In this document: piece after piece, positions 1-8,292 of the stretch
Position numbering within the stretch: the stretch's first letter is position 1
Layout of the letters: each line of letters begins with the position of its first letter
Assembly (NCBI RefSeq): GCF_000526415.1
Contig: NZ_JAGA01000002.1
Location: 1,232,001-1,296,000 of the forward strand
From: Kallotenue papyrolyticum
GTDB taxonomy: Bacteria > Chloroflexota > Chloroflexia > Chloroflexales > Kallotenuaceae
Length of the DNA: 64,000 nucleotides
Direction of reading: 5' to 3'
Position numbers and translations under genes: made by a program
Notes under the pieces: model-generated
Database searches by the model: none
What the model was told of the DNA's origin: nothing
What the model saw: only the letters and a program-made list of their open reading frames with translations

Positions 1-832
1 GCGAGTGGAGGCGGGTCACGTCGCCGGCGGCAAACACGCCGGGGATATTGGTTTTCTGCTCCGTATCAACGCAGATGTAGCCTTCGCGCGTGAGCTGCAC
101 GCCCAAATCGCGGGCGAGCCGGCTCTGCGGCGTAGCGCCGTGCTGCGCAAACAACTGATCCAGCTCGATGCGTTGCCCGCCCTTGGTGATGATCGCCTCG
201 AACTGACCGTCGTGGCCGATCACTGTATCGATCTTGTCGTGGATCAGGGGAATCGCGTAGCGTTTGAGCCGCTCCTGGAAGGTATCGTCGATGTAACAGT
301 GCTGACTGTTGGTCAGCACGCTGATGCGCTGCGTGAAGCGCCGCAGTTGCAGCGCTTCGAGCGCCGCCTGATTGGTGTTGCCGGTGACGACAACGCGCGC
401 CATCTTGCAGCCGTAGCCGTCGCAGGTGATGCACCAGAACATCGAACGCCCAACGTACGCCTCCCAGCCCTCGAAGTGTGGGTAGTGATCGACGACGCCG
501 GTGCAGATGATCACCGCGTGTCCGCGCCAGGTGCCAGCCTGGGCCGTGGCGCTGAACCCGTCGGTCTCGCGTTGCAGCGCGATGATGGTGTGTTCAAAGC
601 TGTGCACCTGGGGATAGTCGGCCAGTTGCTGACGGCCCAGCTCGCGCAAGCGGCGCGCCGCGATGCCGCCGGGAAAGCCAAGGTAGTTGTGGTTGACCTG
701 ATGCCAGGTTGAACGACCCTGCCCCGCGTCGAAGAGCGCTACCGTGCGATCGTAGCGCGCCAGGTAGAGGGCCGCCGAGAGTCCGGCCGGCCCCCCGCCG
801 ATCACCAGCACATCGTAGTCCGCCTGGGTCAT
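1..832 (-). CDS. Thioredoxin-reductase-like FAD/NAD(P) oxidoreductase (C-terminus cut by window edge)
   Basis: Pyridine nucleotide-disulfide oxidoreductase related to bacterial thioredoxin reductase; expected to move electrons from NAD(P)H through FAD to a dithiol partner in the cytoplasm. The translation starts MTQADYDVLVIGGGPAGLSA, with the FAD-binding GGGPAGL loop near residue 13. A redox CxxC motif (WCITC, Cys134 and Cys137) sits where thioredoxin reductases carry CATC. The last part visible reads AAGDVTR, the second FAD contact, so only a short C-terminal piece is outside the window. The ATG follows a GGAGGC-like ribosome site. No thioredoxin gene is visible next to it, so the partner is unknown; a ferredoxin or peroxiredoxin reductase role is possible. 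Confidence 0.85.
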   Translation of the reverse strand, partial: MTQADYDVLVIGGGPAGLSAALYLARYDRTVALFDAGQGRSTWHQVNHNYLGFPGGIAARRLRELGRQQLADYPQVHSFEHTIIALQRETDGFSATAQAGTWRGHAVIICTGVVDHYPHFEGWEAYVGRSMFWCITCDGYGCKMARVVVTGNTNQAALEALQLRRFTQRISVLTNSQHCYIDDTFQERLKRYAIPLIHDKIDTVIGHDGQFEAIITKGGQRIELDQLFAQHGATPQSRLARDLGVQLTREGYICVDTEQKTNIPGVFAAGDVTRLHS

Positions 833-897
833 GCTTTGCCTCCTGTGCCACCGGCCTGCTACCAAATCGCGGGCCAGCATCCGGCGGGTAGATAGTA

Positions 898-921
898 CCC
901 TGGTCGTTTACGACCATAGGG
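898..921. promoter_or_regulatory. Imperfect inverted repeat between divergent genes
   Basis: CCCTGGTCG and CGACCATAGGG form an inverted repeat around TTTA, with a two-base bulge. It lies between the divergent starts at 832 and 1078, so it could be an operator or a small hairpin in a leader. The rest of the 245-bp intergenic stretch shows no convincing promoter pair. Weak evidence. Confidence 0.25.
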
Positions 922-1077
922 CGTAGAAGTCGAACAAGAGGGGAGTCATGCGCTAGGGAGCGCCGGACAAGGCTGGTGCGATAATGGCGTGGGTCAGGCC
1001 CTGGTACGGCTAGGCGGGAAGTCGCCAAGCGCGAGGCGTTGCCTACGCCGTCACCATCCGGGAGGAACAGGCTACTC

Positions 1078-3018
1078 ATGCTCAAGATACGCGAGCGACA
1101 ACAGAAGCGCAGACAGCGATCGTTCTGGTCAATCAGCAACCAACTGCGCTACGGCATCGTGCTGCTGGTCGTGCTGGCCGTGGCGCTGACCGGTGCGGTG
1201 GCGACCAGGATTGGAATGCATAATCAGTCCGCGCAGATCGAGCGCACCCTGAATGCTCAGAGCACAGCCGCTGCCACGCAACTGGCGGCCTATACCGAGG
1301 ATCTGCAGGGCCGGCTGCGCTATCTGTCACGCATCTCCGGGCTGGTGGAGCTGCCTGCCACTGCCCAGGAGCGCATGCTGCAGGGGTTGATACGGCAGAA
1401 TGAGGCGTATGAGCTGGCAGCGCTGGTGGATGCCGACGGCCGGGTGCTGGCGGCGGTTGCGCCCGCCGGTGTGGACATCCCAACGACCATGCGCGACACG
1501 GCAGCCTTTGAGTCGTCCGCGCGGCGCGGCGAGGATTTTGTTGGGCCGGTCGAGCAAACCCTGGCTGCCGACGGTACGCGCTTTCCAACCGTGATGCTGG
1601 CTGTGCCGGTGCGCGATCAGCAGGATCAGATTGCCGGAGCATTGATCGCGCGGGTTAATCTGCGCTTCCTGTGGTTCATTGTCTCGGAGGTGGATGTAGG
1701 CGCGGGTGGGTACGCCTATATCGTCGATACGCGCAACATGGTCATCGCGCGCACCGGCGCCCAGATGGAAACCTTCGAGCCGGAGCCGTTGGATCGCCAT
1801 CCTGATGTGCAACAGGTGCTTTATGATCAGGCGCCGGCTAACGCACCGTACACCGGCCTGCTGGGTCAGCGGGTGCTGGGCGTGCACCGCTTCGTGCCCG
1901 GGCTGTCCTGGTACATTGTCGTCGAATTGCCGGTGAGCACAGCCTACGCTCCGATTCGTGCGATGACGGTCAGTATGGGAGGCGTGCTGGCCGCGATTGT
2001 CCTGGTGGCTGGGCTGGTAGGCTGGTTCATGGCCCGGCGGATTGTTCAGCCGCTCAAGCGCCTGACCGACGCCGCCCTGGCGCTCAGTGGCGGCGACCTG
2101 GATACGCGCGTGGACCTCCCACGCCGTGACGAACTGGGCATTCTGGCTACGACCTTCAACAACATGGCAGCGCGGCTACGCACGGTGGTCGATGACCTAC
2201 GCCGCGAGCAGCGTTTTGTCAACAACGTCATGGATAGTACCGGTGCGCTGATGTTGGTGCTGGATGAGCAGGGCCGGGTGCTGCGTCTCAACCGCGCTTG
2301 TAGCCAGGTGCTTGGCCATACGACCGAGCAGGTAGCCGGCAGACCTGCCTGGGAGCTGTTGGCCGATCCCCAGGAAGCTGAACGCTTGCGTGGCATGCTC
2401 GATCAGTTGCGTGCCGGCCAGACAGCAGTCGAGGACGAGAGCGTCTGGGTGATGCCCGATGGACGCCAGCGGGTGATCGCCTGGTCGTACCGCGTGCTGC
2501 AGGCCGAGCACGATCAGCAGGTCTATATCATCTGCTCCGGCATCGATGTGACCGATGTGCGCGAAGCCGAAAAAGCGCGCGCGCGCATGCAGGAAGAGAT
2601 CATCCGGGCACAGGCCGAGATTCTGACCGAGCTCTCCACGCCGCTGATCCCGTTGACGGATGAGGTCGTCTTTATGCCGTTGATCGGGGCGATCGATGCG
2701 CAGCGCGCGCAACAGATGCTCAGCGTGCTGCTCCAGGGTATCGAACAACGCCGTGCGCAGGTAGCGATCATCGATATCACCGGCGTGCCAACGGTGGATA
2801 CCCAGGTGGCGGCCATTCTGGTTCAGGCAGTTCAGGCAGCGCGTCTGCTCGGAGCGACGGCGATCATCAGCGGCATCAATCCGGGGATTGCCAGCACGTT
2901 GACGCACCTGGGCGTCAACTTCCGCGATATGGTCACCATCAGCACGCTGCATCAAGGATTGGAGCTGGCGCTGAGTCAGGCGCGCCAGCGCTCACGTCGG
3001 GTTGCACTTGCCGGCTGA
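1078..3018 (+). CDS. Membrane sensor: dCache-like domain, HAMP, PAS and RsbR-type STAS
   Basis: Predicted transmembrane signalling protein of 646 residues. A first membrane helix at about 22-43 and a second at about 299-320 enclose a roughly 255-residue extracellular region with the look of a double-Cache ligand-binding domain. A HAMP linker follows (about 320-373), then a PAS domain (about 385-500) and a C-terminal STAS domain (about 525-640). The STAS part resembles RsbR/stressosome proteins and keeps the DITG stretch that carries the phosphorylated Ser/Thr in that family. The ATG at 1078 has GGGAGGA eight bases upstream; an in-frame start at 1039 has no such site. The BMP lipoprotein gene follows after 42 bp, suggesting co-transcription and a link between sensing and solute binding. 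The ligand is not predictable. Confidence 0.85.
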   Translation: MLKIRERQQKRRQRSFWSISNQLRYGIVLLVVLAVALTGAVATRIGMHNQSAQIERTLNAQSTAAATQLAAYTEDLQGRLRYLSRISGLVELPATAQERMLQGLIRQNEAYELAALVDADGRVLAAVAPAGVDIPTTMRDTAAFESSARRGEDFVGPVEQTLAADGTRFPTVMLAVPVRDQQDQIAGALIARVNLRFLWFIVSEVDVGAGGYAYIVDTRNMVIARTGAQMETFEPEPLDRHPDVQQVLYDQAPANAPYTGLLGQRVLGVHRFVPGLSWYIVVELPVSTAYAPIRAMTVSMGGVLAAIVLVAGLVGWFMARRIVQPLKRLTDAALALSGGDLDTRVDLPRRDELGILATTFNNMAARLRTVVDDLRREQRFVNNVMDSTGALMLVLDEQGRVLRLNRACSQVLGHTTEQVAGRPAWELLADPQEAERLRGMLDQLRAGQTAVEDESVWVMPDGRQRVIAWSYRVLQAEHDQQVYIICSGIDVTDVREAEKARARMQEEIIRAQAEILTELSTPLIPLTDEVVFMPLIGAIDAQRAQQMLSVLLQGIEQRRAQVAIIDITGVPTVDTQVAAILVQAVQAARLLGATAIISGINPGIASTLTHLGVNFRDMVTISTLHQGLELALSQARQRSRRVALAG

Positions 3019-3060
3019 TCACCCCCTCAGTGGCAGGACACACAACCGTAAGGAGGTTCT

Positions 3061-4062
3061 ATGCACAGTCCACGGCTGAGAATCGCATGGTTCTGCCTGC
3101 TCATTGCCGCAGTCTTGAGCGCGTGCGGTGCGCCGGCGCAACCAGCGACGCAATCATCGCCGGCAGTAACCAATAAATTCAGGGTCGCAATGGTGCTGCC
3201 TAGCGCGATCGACGACAAAGGCTGGAGCCAGAGCGGCTATGAAGGCTTGCTGAAGGTCAAAGAAGAGTTGAACGCCGAGATTGCCTACAGCGACAATGTT
3301 GCTGAGGATCAGCAGGAACAGATCATTCGAAAGTACGCCGAAGAGAAGTACGATTTCATCATCGGTCACGGTGGTGATTTCACCGCAGCGATCGAAAAGG
3401 TTGCGCATGATTTTCCTCGCATCAAGTTCGCGCTGATTTCCGGCTATCAGGGCAACAATGCCAACCTGGGCGGGCTTTCGGCGCGTGACTGGGAGCTGGG
3501 TTATCTGGTTGGGACCGTGGCCGGGCTCAAAACCAAGAGCGGCAAGATTTCATTCATTGCTGGTATGCCCTATCCGCATATCAAGGAGCAGGCCAAATAT
3601 ATCGAGGTGGGCGCAAAACAGGTGCGGCCCGACGTCCAGGTTTCGGTCCGCTATCTGGAAAGCTGGCGCGATCACGAAAAAGCCCGCAAATTTGCCCAGG
3701 AGGAGCTGGCCAACGGCGCGGACATCCTGATCCCGCAGGCCGATGCCGCCAATCAGGACGTGATTGCCATTGCACAGGCGGCGGGTGTATGGGCGATCGG
3801 CATGAACACCGATCAGCACGAACTTGCGCCCCAGACGGTGATTACCAGTGGCCTGAAGAAGGCTTCGCTCCTGGTGCTGACCGGCGCCAGGCTAGTGAAG
3901 GAAGGTCGCTGGGAAGGCAAGCTCTACAAGTTCGGCGTGCGTGAGGGAGTAGTCGATCTGGCGCCGTTCCGCGGCATGCTGAGCGCTGAAGAGGAAGCTG
4001 TGGTCCAGGAGGTTCGCGCCAAGATCATGGCCGGTCAGCTGACACCTGCCGCCGGTCAGTAG
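3061..4062 (+). CDS. BMP-family ABC transporter substrate-binding lipoprotein
   Basis: Periplasmic-binding-protein-like lipoprotein of 333 residues in the BmpA/PnrA/Med family, whose characterised members bind purine nucleosides or related solutes. The N-terminus is a lipoprotein signal with lipobox LSAC (Cys22), then a short Pro/Gln/Ser-rich spacer and the mature domain starting near FRVAMVLPSAIDDKGWSQSG, which matches the family's opening motif. A strong AAGGAGG precedes the ATG. No ABC ATPase or permease gene is nearby, so it may act with a transporter encoded elsewhere or serve as a sensor input for the upstream membrane STAS protein. The secreted amidohydrolase follows in the same direction after 103 bp. 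Confidence 0.85.
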   Translation: MHSPRLRIAWFCLLIAAVLSACGAPAQPATQSSPAVTNKFRVAMVLPSAIDDKGWSQSGYEGLLKVKEELNAEIAYSDNVAEDQQEQIIRKYAEEKYDFIIGHGGDFTAAIEKVAHDFPRIKFALISGYQGNNANLGGLSARDWELGYLVGTVAGLKTKSGKISFIAGMPYPHIKEQAKYIEVGAKQVRPDVQVSVRYLESWRDHEKARKFAQEELANGADILIPQADAANQDVIAIAQAAGVWAIGMNTDQHELAPQTVITSGLKKASLLVLTGARLVKEGRWEGKLYKFGVREGVVDLAPFRGMLSAEEEAVVQEVRAKIMAGQLTPAAGQ

Positions 4063-4165
4063 TCCTTTCGGACTTGGTTGGTTCTGCGCCGCCCGGCTAG
4101 GTGCCAGGCGTCGGTGTCTGCCGGGATGCGTCGTTCTATACGTCTTAGATCAGGAGGAGCAGAAC

Positions 4166-5569
4166 ATGCAGGCACGTCAGGTACGGTTGATGCTCTCGGT
4201 GATGGTGGTTGCCGCGCTGCTTGGATTGTCCACGCTGGCGCAAACCACGCTCCAGGCGCGGCCGAAGGCAAAAACCTTCTTGATCCGCGATGCGGCCCTG
4301 GCGTTGACGATGGATCCTGCCATCGGTAGCGGCCGGCTGGGCAGGCTGGAGAATGCCGATGTCTATGTGGTGGGCGGCCAGATCGCGGCGGTGGGGCAGG
4401 ATCTGGTGGTCAATGACAAGGATGTGGAGGTGATCGACGCCCGCGGCAAGATCGTGATGCCCGGCTTTGTCGACACGCACAATCATCTCTGGCAGACCCT
4501 GATCCGTGGTTGCGGCACGGATGACGAAATCCCGACCTGGCTGCCCGGTTGTGTGTATTCGCTGGCTGGCCCGACCCTGACGCGTGAGGATGCCTACGCG
4601 ATCGTGCGCTTGGGCGTGCTCGACGCACTGCAGACGGGGGTAACCACGGTGTTGGACTTCTCGCACAGCTTCAACCCGGAGTTTGTGCGGGGCTATATCC
4701 GGGCGCTGGATGAGTCGGGTCTGCGCTACGTGTATGTGTATCGCGTGCGCAATAATCCTGCGACGCTGGAGGACGCCAGAACGGTTAAGCGCGAGCTGAT
4801 CGATCCCAATCCGCTGGCCACGCTGCAGATCGGTCAGCACCCCAGCCAGGCGTTGCGCAATGATCTGGCGGCAGCGGTACGCCTCTCCAACGAGCTGGGT
4901 GTCGATCTCAACGTTCACCTGCTGGAACACTTCAGCGATCGCGGCGAGCGGCCGGTCGAGCTACTTGAGAGCTTGGGGGCGCTGAATGCGCGGCTGGTGG
5001 TCAATCACGTTGTGCATCCCACCGATGAGGAAATCCAGCTGCTGGCCGCGCGTGGGGTGCGCGTCACGCACAACCCGCTCAGCAACATGCGCCTGGCCTC
5101 GGGCGTGATGCCAATCGAGAAGTTTCAGCAGGCGGGCGCCAAGATCGGGCTGGGGCTGGACGGCGGTGCCAACGATACCAGCGATATGTTCAACCTGATG
5201 CGTGCCGCCGTGGGTCTGCAACGCGCCAAGCATCTGGATGCCTCGGCCTATCCCACGGTCGAGGACGCGCTCTGGCTGGCGACCATGGGCGGCGCCGAGG
5301 TGCTGGGCATGCAGGAGCGCATCGGCTCGCTGACGCCGGGCAAGCAGGCCGATCTGCTGATCATCGATCCGGCCACGCTCAACTTCGCGCCGCGCATCGA
5401 CTGGGTCAGCCAGTTGGTGTTCAACGGCCAGCCGCACAACGTAGAGTGGGTCTTTGTGGCGGGGCGGCCGCTCAAGGCCAAGGGCAAGCTGGTCGGTGTC
5501 AACGAACGCAAGGTGATCGAGGCTGCCGAGCAGGTTGCCGACAAGGTGCGTGCCATCATCACCAGGTAG
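4166..5569 (+). CDS. Secreted amidohydrolase (cytosine deaminase / chlorohydrolase-like)
   Basis: Metal-dependent amidohydrolase of 467 residues in the ATZ/TRZ/guanine-deaminase-like branch, expected to hydrolyse or deaminate an N-heterocycle. Visible ligands are H105 and H107 (VDTHNHLW), H251 with E254 (VHLLE), H281 (NHVVH) and D332 (GLDGGAND). Unlike usual cytoplasmic relatives it begins with an apparent signal peptide: basic start, hydrophobic VMVVAALLGLSTLA, likely cleavage after LAQ. The ATG has AGGAGGAG upstream. It lies downstream of a BMP solute-binding lipoprotein, which fits a role in handling an extracellular nucleoside or base; the substrate is unproven. Its last 589 bp recur almost exactly at 11343-11931. 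Confidence 0.85.
   Translation: MQARQVRLMLSVMVVAALLGLSTLAQTTLQARPKAKTFLIRDAALALTMDPAIGSGRLGRLENADVYVVGGQIAAVGQDLVVNDKDVEVIDARGKIVMPGFVDTHNHLWQTLIRGCGTDDEIPTWLPGCVYSLAGPTLTREDAYAIVRLGVLDALQTGVTTVLDFSHSFNPEFVRGYIRALDESGLRYVYVYRVRNNPATLEDARTVKRELIDPNPLATLQIGQHPSQALRNDLAAAVRLSNELGVDLNVHLLEHFSDRGERPVELLESLGALNARLVVNHVVHPTDEEIQLLAARGVRVTHNPLSNMRLASGVMPIEKFQQAGAKIGLGLDGGANDTSDMFNLMRAAVGLQRAKHLDASAYPTVEDALWLATMGGAEVLGMQERIGSLTPGKQADLLIIDPATLNFAPRIDWVSQLVFNGQPHNVEWVFVAGRPLKAKGKLVGVNERKVIEAAEQVADKVRAIITR
4981..5569 (+). repeat. Direct repeat, copy 1 (589 bp, inside the intact amidohydrolase gene)
   Basis: This copy runs from GCTGAATGCG to the stop codon of the amidohydrolase gene and is matched by copy 2 at a constant offset of 6362 bases. 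Reading both side by side, I find three base differences: C5015/T11377 (His284 to Tyr), C5308/T11670 (silent) and A5561/G11923 (Thr to Ala). Similarity stops sharply at both ends; the right edge is exactly the stop codon. Confidence 0.95.
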
Positions 5570-5592
5570 GCTGCTGTTGGTGCCGTATTCTA

Positions 5593-5634
5593 CTCAAGCG
5601 GTGGGTGTGCCTAAGGGCGCTCCTACCGCTTGAG
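5593..5634. terminator. Bidirectional hairpin terminator between convergent genes
   Basis: CTCAAGCGGTGGG and CCTACCGCTTGAG form a 13-bp stem with one mismatch and a 16-base loop. It lies between the stops of the secreted amidohydrolase (plus) and the amidohydrolase-2 operon (minus), the place expected for a shared terminator. There is no T-tract, as is common in GC-rich genomes. Confidence 0.7.
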
Positions 5635-5644
5635 CACCCGCGCT

Positions 5645-6649
5645 TCAACCTTCCCGTGCGACGGTCTGTGGTCGGTCTGCGAAACTTATGCCGTGGAGGC
5701 GCGCCAGATTTTCTCCCAGGATCTTACGCTTGGCCTGTGGTGTGAGCTGTCCGCAGCCATAGCCCTGTACGATATCCTCCGGCAGTTCAAACTCCCAGAA
5801 GGCTTCCAGCGCCCAGCGTGGATGCCAGATCGGCGTCTCGCCACCGTAGAGTATCTTGTCCTCCCCGCACCAGAAGAGTAGTTTGGCCATAGTCTCGGCA
5901 AAAACGCGTGGCGATCGGATGATGAAGTTGAGGGTGGCGGCGATCGAAGCATATAAATTCGGGAAGCGGACGAGCTGCCAGCAGATTTCGTCGATGAAGG
6001 GCAGACCGACATGGAAAATGACGAAATTGATCTCCGGAAAGTGTTCAGCAGCTCCATCCATGTCCCAGGCCTGCGTGTGTTCGATGTGTTGTGGCCCAAG
6101 CGGCACGCCTTTGTGGACCCCGATCAGATTGACGCCGAGTTCCAATGCTTTTTCAAAGATTGGAAAGGCGACCCGTGGATCATCCATGCGCCAGGGGAAC
6201 GGCTGGCCGTAGTCGTAACGCACGTTGTACAGCTTGAAGCCGCGAGCACCATACTCTTTGACCTGCACCTCCATCAGATCGAGCGCTTTTTTGCCTTCAA
6301 GGGGATTGACCGATCCCCAGAACACGGCCCGATCTGGATAGCGGCGCGCCATCTCCGCACATTTCTCCCACTGCGAAAGACCGTCGTGAAACAGATCTGT
6401 CAGTGGTAGTGGTTGTGCCACGATCATGTCGGTGCCGCTCTCTTCGAAGACCATCCGCGCAATTTCATCGATGCTCCATTCACGCAGAAACTCTTCAGGT
6501 GAGAGCACTTTCTCGCTCGGTGGTGTCAGTACCTGATGAAAAGCGTAGAGGTGGTTGATAAACATTTCGCCCGCCTTGCCCAGTGCGTTACGTCGATCGA
6601 AATTGAAGATATGGCAGACGCAGTCGAATACAAAGGCATCGCCTTGCAT
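5645..6649 (-). CDS. Amidohydrolase-2 family TIM-barrel protein with altered metal motif
   Basis: Protein of 334 residues in the Amidohydro_2 family (ACMSD / resorcylate-decarboxylase-like hydrolases and decarboxylases). It is the last gene of the IclR-headed operon and a paralogue of the first enzyme gene of that operon. Aligned with the paralogue, FDCVCHIF replaces VDAHTHLW, so the first His of HxH is Val. GGETPIW replaces ASDYAIW, so the usual catalytic Asp is Glu. His residues in VHKG and FHVG are kept. It may bind metal differently, act as a decarboxylase, or have a structural role. The ATG follows an AGGGCCAG-like site of low quality. Substrate unknown. Confidence 0.8.
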   Translation of the reverse strand: MQGDAFVFDCVCHIFNFDRRNALGKAGEMFINHLYAFHQVLTPPSEKVLSPEEFLREWSIDEIARMVFEESGTDMIVAQPLPLTDLFHDGLSQWEKCAEMARRYPDRAVFWGSVNPLEGKKALDLMEVQVKEYGARGFKLYNVRYDYGQPFPWRMDDPRVAFPIFEKALELGVNLIGVHKGVPLGPQHIEHTQAWDMDGAAEHFPEINFVIFHVGLPFIDEICWQLVRFPNLYASIAATLNFIIRSPRVFAETMAKLLFWCGEDKILYGGETPIWHPRWALEAFWEFELPEDIVQGYGCGQLTPQAKRKILGENLARLHGISFADRPQTVAREG

Positions 6650-6681
6650 ACTGGCCCTCCGTAACTGTTATATCACCAGTA

Positions 6682-7119
6682 CTACTCCTGATTGTGAAGC
6701 ATCGATGGATTGGGAGCGGTTGGTGGATTTGTCAGACGTGCTGCGCGCAGCGGCAGCAGTTGCTCGAGCGGGAGCGTCAGCTTCTGGCGTGCGCTTTCCG
6801 CGAGTCTAGAAGGTGTCCAGGTAGGAGTCCAGACGATATTGACCTGTACTTCTGCTACACCGCCCAGAATGCCGACCTCCTGTTCTATCATCGTCAGCAG
6901 GTGCATGGCGAAAGGGCACCAACCACTGGTCAGAACCATGTCGATGCGTACCTGCCGGCCTTCAATGACTATCGCCTCGATCAATCCCATCTCCACCACG
7001 CTGATCCCTTTGTCCCGGCAACAGGGATCGTAACAACGCTGGAGTGCCGCCAGGACCATGTCCTGACTAGGTGGCGGTTGTTCCCCTCCAGCCGGATGAG
7101 TCGCTTGCGCCTGCGTCAT
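6682..7119 (-). CDS. Short DUF59 / MIP18-family protein (metal-sulfur cluster assembly type)
   Basis: Protein of 145 residues with one DUF59 domain: a YDPCCRD...VVEMGLI stretch near the start, the conserved Cys in TSGWCPFA, and VNIVWTPTWTPSRL, resembling PaaD-type proteins. Relatives help insert or mature iron-sulfur or other metal centres. The ATG at 7119 has GGGAGGCAGG upstream; longer in-frame starts up to 7215 lack a ribosome site. It sits between the zinc alcohol dehydrogenase and the altered amidohydrolase in one transcription unit, so its client is probably an enzyme of this pathway. DPCC replaces the usual DPE, which is odd for the family. Confidence 0.8.
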   Translation of the reverse strand: MTQAQATHPAGGEQPPPSQDMVLAALQRCYDPCCRDKGISVVEMGLIEAIVIEGRQVRIDMVLTSGWCPFAMHLLTMIEQEVGILGGVAEVQVNIVWTPTWTPSRLAESARQKLTLPLEQLLPLRAARLTNPPTAPNPSMLHNQE

Positions 7120-7204
7120 ACGCCTGCCTCCCTGACCAACACCGAAGAAGCGTTCGCTGCTGGTCATGAACACCAATCCAAAGCCCGGTGCTGCGCCTGT
7201 TCTG

Positions 7205-8248
7205 CTAAGGCACAATCACTCCCCGCCCAACGATACGCCCATGTTTGAAATCGTCGATCGCCCGATTGATCTCATCTAGGCGATACTTTTGGGAGTGGAG
7301 CTTAACTCGACCTTCCGCGTTGAGCTCCATCAGCTCAACCAGCTCCATATAGTTACCGACCAGGCTGCCGGCAATCGCGATCTCGTTGATGATCATGTGG
7401 ACCGTAGGCACCTCGATCCGCCCGCCGTAGCCGACTACGAAGTGGGTTCCTCCTTGGCGCAGCATCTGCCAGGAAACCTGTTCCGCGCCTAGCTCGCCGA
7501 CAAAGTCGATCACTACGTGCGCACCGCCATGCGTCAGATCCTTAACCTCCTGCACGACCGTGTCGTTGCCGTCCAGGACGTGGTGCGCGCCCAGCTCCTG
7601 CGCCAGCGTTCGCGCGCTGGAGGAGCGATCGATGGCAATGGTGCGCGCCCCGCAGAGCTCGTGCAACACCTGGAGGGCGACATGCCCAAGGCCGCCGACA
7701 CCCAGTACCACAGCATACTGACCGGGGGTGAGCAGACGGGCAGCTCGTTTCGCTACGCGGTAAGCGGTGATTCCAGCATCTGCCAGCGGTGCGACATCCA
7801 CCGGCACAACATTGGGGTTGAGCTTGATCAGCGCGCGTTCGCTGGTCAGCAAGTATTCCGCGAAGCCCCCATCGCAGTTCAGGCCAGGGAAGCGCGCATG
7901 TTCACAGTACATGTCCTCGCCGCGACGGCAGCCGTAGCACACGCCACAGGTGCGCAGGGGATGGCAGATTACTGCGTCGCCGGGCTTGACCGTGCGGACC
8001 GCCGAACCGACCTCTTCAACCCAGCCGGCATTTTCGTGGCCCAGAACGTATGGGAGGAGCGTGCCCTGCGGGTCCTGAATATCCTTCCAGACACCTTCGA
8101 TGATATGCAGGTCGGTACGACACAGTCCTGCCGCGCCGATGCGGACAATCACATCGTCAGGGGCACTGATTTGAGGCTTTGGAAGGTCTTCAAGCTGCAG
8201 TTCAACGTTCATGTCCTTGTCGTAGCGATGCAGACGAGCGGCTTTCAT
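7205..8248 (-). CDS. Zinc-dependent NAD alcohol dehydrogenase (MDR family)
   Basis: Medium-chain dehydrogenase of 347 residues. Catalytic-zinc residues appear in GLCRTDLHIIEG and GHENAGWVEEVG. The structural-zinc cluster is CGVCYGCRRGEDMYC (four Cys). The Rossmann loop is GVGGLG, followed by IDRS; the Asp points to NAD rather than NADP. The ATG has AGGAGGATTGTGC upstream; an in-frame GTG-type start at 8266 is less likely. It lies between two DUF59 genes in the operon and most likely oxidises an alcohol produced earlier in the pathway. The substrate is unknown. Confidence 0.9.
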   Translation of the reverse strand: MKAARLHRYDKDMNVELQLEDLPKPQISAPDDVIVRIGAAGLCRTDLHIIEGVWKDIQDPQGTLLPYVLGHENAGWVEEVGSAVRTVKPGDAVICHPLRTCGVCYGCRRGEDMYCEHARFPGLNCDGGFAEYLLTSERALIKLNPNVVPVDVAPLADAGITAYRVAKRAARLLTPGQYAVVLGVGGLGHVALQVLHELCGARTIAIDRSSSARTLAQELGAHHVLDGNDTVVQEVKDLTHGGAHVVIDFVGELGAEQVSWQMLRQGGTHFVVGYGGRIEVPTVHMIINEIAIAGSLVGNYMELVELMELNAEGRVKLHSQKYRLDEINRAIDDFKHGRIVGRGVIVP

Positions 8249-8292
8249 GCACAATCCTCCTCGCATGTATCAGCGGCGTGCTCGCTGATCGG

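Noticed and set aside
5-712. Plus-strand open frame of 235 codons at the window start
   Set aside because: It is the antisense of the thioredoxin-reductase-like gene, whose motifs are clear on the minus strand.
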